Source: DATKHR01 sp036557365 (GTDB taxonomy: Bacteria > Acidobacteriota > Vicinamibacteria > Vicinamibacterales > CAVVIG01). Taken from it: a stretch of DNA of 64,000 bases. The number at the start of each line of letters is the position of its first letter. Position 1 is the first letter of the stretch. The stretch is from assembly GCA_036557365.1 (NCBI GenBank), contig DATBHR010000098.1, positions 62,001 to 126,000 on the forward strand, given 5' to 3'. The translations under genes were made by a program, and so were the position numbers. This document shows positions 60,230 to 64,000 of the stretch, piece after piece. The notes beneath the pieces are model-generated. The model had not been told where the DNA came from. It did not search any database and saw nothing but the letters and a program-made list of their open reading frames with translations.

Positions 60230-62287
60230 ATGAGCCGTTTTCACGTGCGCTGGCCTGCCGTTCGAGTGGCTCTCACCGCCGTCGTCCTGAGCGCGGGCGG
60301 CGGCATCGCCGCGCAGTCGCCTCGCCCGATGGGCATCGTCGATCTGTTGAACATTCCGCGCGTGGGCGACCCCCAGGTGTCACCGGATGGCCGCGATTTT
60401 CTGTACACGCGCGCTGATTCGGACTGGAAAAGCGGCAAACGGGTGACGCACATCTGGCGTGCGCGCGCGGGCGGCGATTCGCAGCAGCTCACGTTTGGCG
60501 GCGAGAACGAGACGGATCCGCGATGGGCGCCGGACGGCAAGTCGATCGCGTTCGTCGCCAAGCGCGGCGAGAACGAGTTCGCGCAGATTTACGTGATGCC
60601 GATCGACGGCGGCGAGGCGCGTCAGTTGACGAGCCACGCCAGCGCGGTGTCGGAGATTTCATGGGCGCCGGACGGCTCCGCGCTGTATTTCCGTGCGCCC
60701 GAAGCCAAGACGGCCGACGAAAAAACCCGCGAGAAAGTGCGAGACGACGTCTACGCGTACGACGAGAACTACAAGCAGACGCATCTCTGGAAGGTGGCCG
60801 TCGCGGATTCGCACGAGACGCGCGTGACGAGCGGAGACTTCTCGGTCACCTCGTACAACTTGTCCAGCGACGGCAAGAAGGTTGTCTATCATCGCGCGCC
60901 GACGCCGCTCCTCGGCGACGCCGACCGCGGCGAAGTCTGGGTGTCCGCTGCGGACGGGACCGGCGCCGTTGAAATCACCAAGAACTCGGTACCGGAAAGC
61001 GACGCGTCGCTATCGCCCGACGATTCGCAGGTGCTGTTCGTTGCCGGCGCCAACGCGTCGTTCGAGACGTACTACAACGGTCGCTTGTTCCTCGCGCCCG
61101 CGTCCGGTGGGGCGTCGCACGTCCTCGTTGGAGACAAAGAACCCTACGACGTCGATCGGGCCGTGTGGTCATCCGACGGAAAATCGATCTACTTCCTCGC
61201 GAACCTCGGCGTCCACGAAGAGGTGTTCGTCGTCCCTGCCGCTGGCGGCACGCCTCGCCAGCTGACGAAGGGCACGCACAACATCGCCGCCCTCACGCGC
61301 GAACACGATGTGCTTGCCGGGACCGTTTCCGACTCGACGACCGGGAGCGAGGTGTACACCATCGACACGACCGGTCGCCTGACCCGCGTGACGCATGTCT
61401 TCGACTACCTGTCGCGCGACTTCAAGCTCGGTCGCCAGGAAGCGATCACCTGGAAGGGTGCGGACGGCGTCACGGTCGAGGGCATCCTCACGTATCCGAT
61501 CGACTATCAGCAGGGACAGAAGTATCCGCTGGCGGTCATGACGCATGGCGGTCCGCAAGCCGCCGATAAATACAGCGTGGGATCGAACGCCTACGAACTC
61601 CAGGTGCTGGCCGGCAAAGGCTACGCGATCCTGCAGCCGAACTATCGCGGCAGCACGGGTTATGGCGACGCGTTCCTCCGCGACATGGTCGGCCACTATT
61701 TCAAGAACGCGCACCTCGACGTCATGGCCGGCGTCGACGAAGTCATCCGCCGCGGCATCGCCGATCCCGATCGCATGGTGAAAATGGGATGGAGTGCCGG
61801 CGGCCACATGACGAACAAGATCATTACGTTCACCGATCGCTTCAAGGCGGCGTCATCCGGCGCCGGCGTGGCGCAGTGGGTCTCGATGTACGCGCAAAGC
61901 GACATGCGGTACCCGAGGACGCCCTGGTTCGGTGGGACGCCGTGGGAAACGAACGCGCCGATCGACGCGTACTGGAACAACTCGCCGTTGAAGGACGTGG
62001 CGAACGTCAAGACGCCGACCATTTTCTTCGTCGGCGAAAAAGATCCCCGCGTCCCCATGCCGCAGTCGATCGAGATGTACCAGGCGCTCAAGAGCAACAA
62101 GGTGCCGACGCATCTCTGGATCGCGCCCCGCGAGCCGCACGGCTGGACCGAGCTCCGACACAATCTGTTCAAGCTGAACGAGGAAATCGGCTGGTTCGAA
62201 CAATACGCGACGAAGCGACCCTTCACGTGGGAGAAAGCCCCGGGCGACGGAAAGCAGGATGCGAAGACGACGAGCGATCAACCCTGA
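60230..62287 (+). CDS. secreted S9 family peptidase
   Basis: The 685-residue peptidase has a signal peptide (VRVALTAVVLSAGGGIAAQ). A beta-propeller domain (about 45-410) has repeated WAPDGKSIAFVAK and WAPDGSALYFRAP blades. The C-terminal catalytic domain has Ser522 in MGWSAGGHMTNK, Asp in FFVGEKDPRVPMPQS and His in REPHGWTELRH. It is of the dipeptidyl/acylaminoacyl peptidase type and would act on peptides in the periplasm. The ATG has a GGGAGA site. The next S9 gene overlaps its end by 29 bp and is a clear paralogue, so this is a tandem duplication. Confidence 0.93.
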   Translation: MSRFHVRWPAVRVALTAVVLSAGGGIAAQSPRPMGIVDLLNIPRVGDPQVSPDGRDFLYTRADSDWKSGKRVTHIWRARAGGDSQQLTFGGENETDPRWAPDGKSIAFVAKRGENEFAQIYVMPIDGGEARQLTSHASAVSEISWAPDGSALYFRAPEAKTADEKTREKVRDDVYAYDENYKQTHLWKVAVADSHETRVTSGDFSVTSYNLSSDGKKVVYHRAPTPLLGDADRGEVWVSAADGTGAVEITKNSVPESDASLSPDDSQVLFVAGANASFETYYNGRLFLAPASGGASHVLVGDKEPYDVDRAVWSSDGKSIYFLANLGVHEEVFVVPAAGGTPRQLTKGTHNIAALTREHDVLAGTVSDSTTGSEVYTIDTTGRLTRVTHVFDYLSRDFKLGRQEAITWKGADGVTVEGILTYPIDYQQGQKYPLAVMTHGGPQAADKYSVGSNAYELQVLAGKGYAILQPNYRGSTGYGDAFLRDMVGHYFKNAHLDVMAGVDEVIRRGIADPDRMVKMGWSAGGHMTNKIITFTDRFKAASSGAGVAQWVSMYAQSDMRYPRTPWFGGTPWETNAPIDAYWNNSPLKDVANVKTPTIFFVGEKDPRVPMPQSIEMYQALKSNKVPTHLWIAPREPHGWTELRHNLFKLNEEIGWFEQYATKRPFTWEKAPGDGKQDAKTTSDQP

Positions 62288-64000
62288 AACCGTTGCGCGC
62301 CTCGCGCTCGGCATCGTCGGCGTCCTGATCGCGGTCGCGCCAACGCGCCCGATCGCGGCTCAGGGACCGAAGCCGATGTCGCTTGTTGATATCGCGGAAC
62401 TCCCGCGCGCCCTGGATCCGCAGCTTTCTCCGGACGGACGCGTCGTCCTCTACAGCGTGAGCCACGCGGACTGGCAGCGGAATCGTCCGGTCTGGCAGTT
62501 GTGGCGTCAGGATATCGGCGGCAGCGCACCCGTCCAGCTGACCTTCACGCCGAACGGCACCATTCCAATCGGAACCCGATGGTCGCCTGACGGCACCACG
62601 ATTCTTTTTTCACGAGACGGTCAGCTTTCGCTGATGCCGGCGCGCGGCGGCGAAGCCCGGCAGCTGACGAAGCATGCGACCGGCGTCACGTCGCCCACGT
62701 GGTCGCCTGACGGAAAAGTCGTCTACTTCGTGGCGGCCGACGCCACATCAAGCGACGAACGCGAGCGCAATCGCGTGCGCGACGATGTGTACGAGTACGG
62801 CGAGGATTTCAAGCAGCGCCACCTCTGGAAGGTGACGGTCGCGACCGGAGCCGAGCAGACGCTCACGTCCGGAGACTACTCGGTCACGTCGTATCGCCTC
62901 TCGCGCGACGGCCGGCATATCGCGTTCATCCACGCGCCGACGCCGCTTCCCGGCGACGAGGATCGTTCCGACGTCTGGACGATGGATGCGGATGGCCAGC
63001 ACGCCAAAGCGCTCACATCGGATGCGGTCGCGGAATACGACCCGGAGTTGTCGCCCGACAACCGCCAGGTCCTCTTTCTCGCCAACGCCAGCTCGAAGCT
63101 CGAGCCGTACTACAACCAGAACCTGTTCATCGTCTCGGCGGACGGCGACGGCGGGCCGCGCGCGCTCATCCCGGATTTTCCGTACGAATTCGATCGGGCG
63201 ACGTGGTCTCCGGATGGACGCTCCATCATCGCGGTGGTGAACATGGGTTACCACAGCGAGATGTTCTCGATCGACGCCGGGTCCGGAAAGCTCACGCAGT
63301 TGACCGATGGCCACCATTCCATTCCGTCCGCACCTGCACCCGCGTGGAATCTGGAGCCGTCGGCCGGTCGCCTGATCTATCTGCTCGACGAACCGTCGCG
63401 GTTCGGCGACATCTGGACGATGCCCATTTCAGGAGGCGCGCCGACTCGAGTCACCGGCATCTACGACACGCTGGAGAAGACGTATGCGCTGCCGAAACAG
63501 GAGCGCTTCGAGTGGAAGGGCGCGGACGGCGCGGCGGTCGACGGCGTCCTCTTCTATCCCTCCGACTATCACGCGGGAACGAAGTATCCGTTGATCGTCC
63601 AGATGCACGGCGGTCCGATGGAATCGGACAAGTTCGGCAGCGGCGCCGGCCTCATCATGAACTACTTCCCCGTGCTCACGGGCAAGGGTTATGTGGTCCT
63701 GCGGCCGAATTACAGGGGCAGCTCCGGCTACCTCAACGCGTTCTATCGCGACGTCATCGGTCACTACTTCAACAACATGCAGGGCGACATCCTCGCGGCC
63801 GTCGATGCCCTCATCGCGCGCGGGATCGCGGACCCCGATCGTCTCGTGTTGATGGGATGGAGTGCCGGCGGCCATCTGACGAACAAGCTCATTACGATGA
63901 CCGATCGGTTCAAGGCGGCATCGGCCGGCGCGAGCGCGGCCAATTTCATGTCGTTCTACGCGCAGACGGACGTGCGGTACACGCGGACGCCGTGGTTCGG
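62259..64000 (+). CDS. secreted S9 family peptidase, 3' end cut by window
   Basis: The frame runs from ATG 62259 to the window edge without a stop (580 codons visible). It has a signal peptide (VARLALGIVGVLIAVAPT). The propeller blades (RWSPDGTTILFSRDG, TWSPDGKVVYFVAAD) and NYRGSSGYLNAFYRDVIGHYF align closely with the preceding gene. Ser535 is in MGWSAGGHLTNK; the Asp and His lie beyond the edge. The start overlaps the upstream gene by 29 bp, with AAAGCAGG just before the ATG. The product is a recent-looking paralogue with perhaps different specificity. Confidence 0.9.
   Translation, partial: MRRRRAINPETVARLALGIVGVLIAVAPTRPIAAQGPKPMSLVDIAELPRALDPQLSPDGRVVLYSVSHADWQRNRPVWQLWRQDIGGSAPVQLTFTPNGTIPIGTRWSPDGTTILFSRDGQLSLMPARGGEARQLTKHATGVTSPTWSPDGKVVYFVAADATSSDERERNRVRDDVYEYGEDFKQRHLWKVTVATGAEQTLTSGDYSVTSYRLSRDGRHIAFIHAPTPLPGDEDRSDVWTMDADGQHAKALTSDAVAEYDPELSPDNRQVLFLANASSKLEPYYNQNLFIVSADGDGGPRALIPDFPYEFDRATWSPDGRSIIAVVNMGYHSEMFSIDAGSGKLTQLTDGHHSIPSAPAPAWNLEPSAGRLIYLLDEPSRFGDIWTMPISGGAPTRVTGIYDTLEKTYALPKQERFEWKGADGAAVDGVLFYPSDYHAGTKYPLIVQMHGGPMESDKFGSGAGLIMNYFPVLTGKGYVVLRPNYRGSSGYLNAFYRDVIGHYFNNMQGDILAAVDALIARGIADPDRLVLMGWSAGGHLTNKLITMTDRFKAASAGASAANFMSFYAQTDVRYTRTPWF

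Overview
The window is GC-rich DNA with densely packed genes, mostly in small operons and divergent pairs. It looks chromosomal and most likely comes from an Acidobacteriota bacterium close to Vicinamibacteria. The reasons are four orphan MacB/FtsX-type permeases of the acidobacterial ADOP type, many secreted S9, M16, M19, M20 and M61 peptidases, and the base composition. This placement is inference, since no rRNA gene is present. I saw no tRNA, rRNA, CRISPR array, insertion sequence or prophage.

Layout. 1-11.4 kb: a VOC protein fragment, a ketopantoate reductase-like gene, a serine hydrolase, a SUMF1-fold protein, an FAD oxidoreductase, a small four-helix-bundle (S23-type) gene, a membrane dipeptidase, an ABC-2 exporter pair and a frameshifted MFS gene. 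The gaps here carry degenerate 7-bp repeat arrays. 11.4-32.8 kb: four ADOP permeases interspersed with an S9 peptidase, an MFS transporter, an amidase, an unusual acidic protein with repeated VDDLxxLF-like motifs, a PEP mutase/isocitrate lyase-family enzyme, an M20 amidohydrolase, a DUF3617 protein, a bicupin and purE-purK. 32.8-44 kb: an M16 peptidase pair, a glutamyl-endopeptidase-like S9 enzyme and a fimT-pilV-pilW-pilX minor pilin operon. 44-56.4 kb: a sodium:solute symporter with a 27-residue membrane peptide gene in front of it, an argininosuccinate lyase, an M20 peptidase, GNAT, a D-2-hydroxyacid dehydrogenase, a GlcD-type oxidase, a putative outer-membrane protein, an M61 peptidase and a ureohydrolase. 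56.4-64 kb: an APC permease, a probable selenoprotein, a zinc-ribbon protein, a MetX-like hydrolase and two tandem S9 peptidases, the second cut by the window edge.

The strongest unusual item is at 57862-58521. It is a two-domain thioredoxin-fold protein disulfide oxidoreductase in which an in-frame TGA stands exactly at the first Cys of the C-terminal CPHC-type active site (UPHC). The protein continues intact for 69 more codons. A hairpin with a GGUC-type apical loop begins about 17 nt after the UGA, as in bacterial SECIS elements. I read it as selenocysteine, not as a broken gene.

Three other themes recur. (1) Many starts lie 6-8 bp after a TA(T/G)AAT-like -10 element, which implies leaderless mRNAs. 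Several divergent pairs share one overlapping or palindromic -10 (30253-30260, 16423-16430, 2591-2597, 47298-47305, 50182-50188). (2) Heptanucleotide arrays fill gaps between 4.3 and 11.4 kb. Some occur as inverted pairs, one of which flanks the S23-type gene. (3) The gene content suggests a proteolytic, peptide- and amino-acid-using heterotroph: secreted peptidases release peptides, APC, SSS and MFS carriers take up products, and amidohydrolases and oxidoreductases process them.
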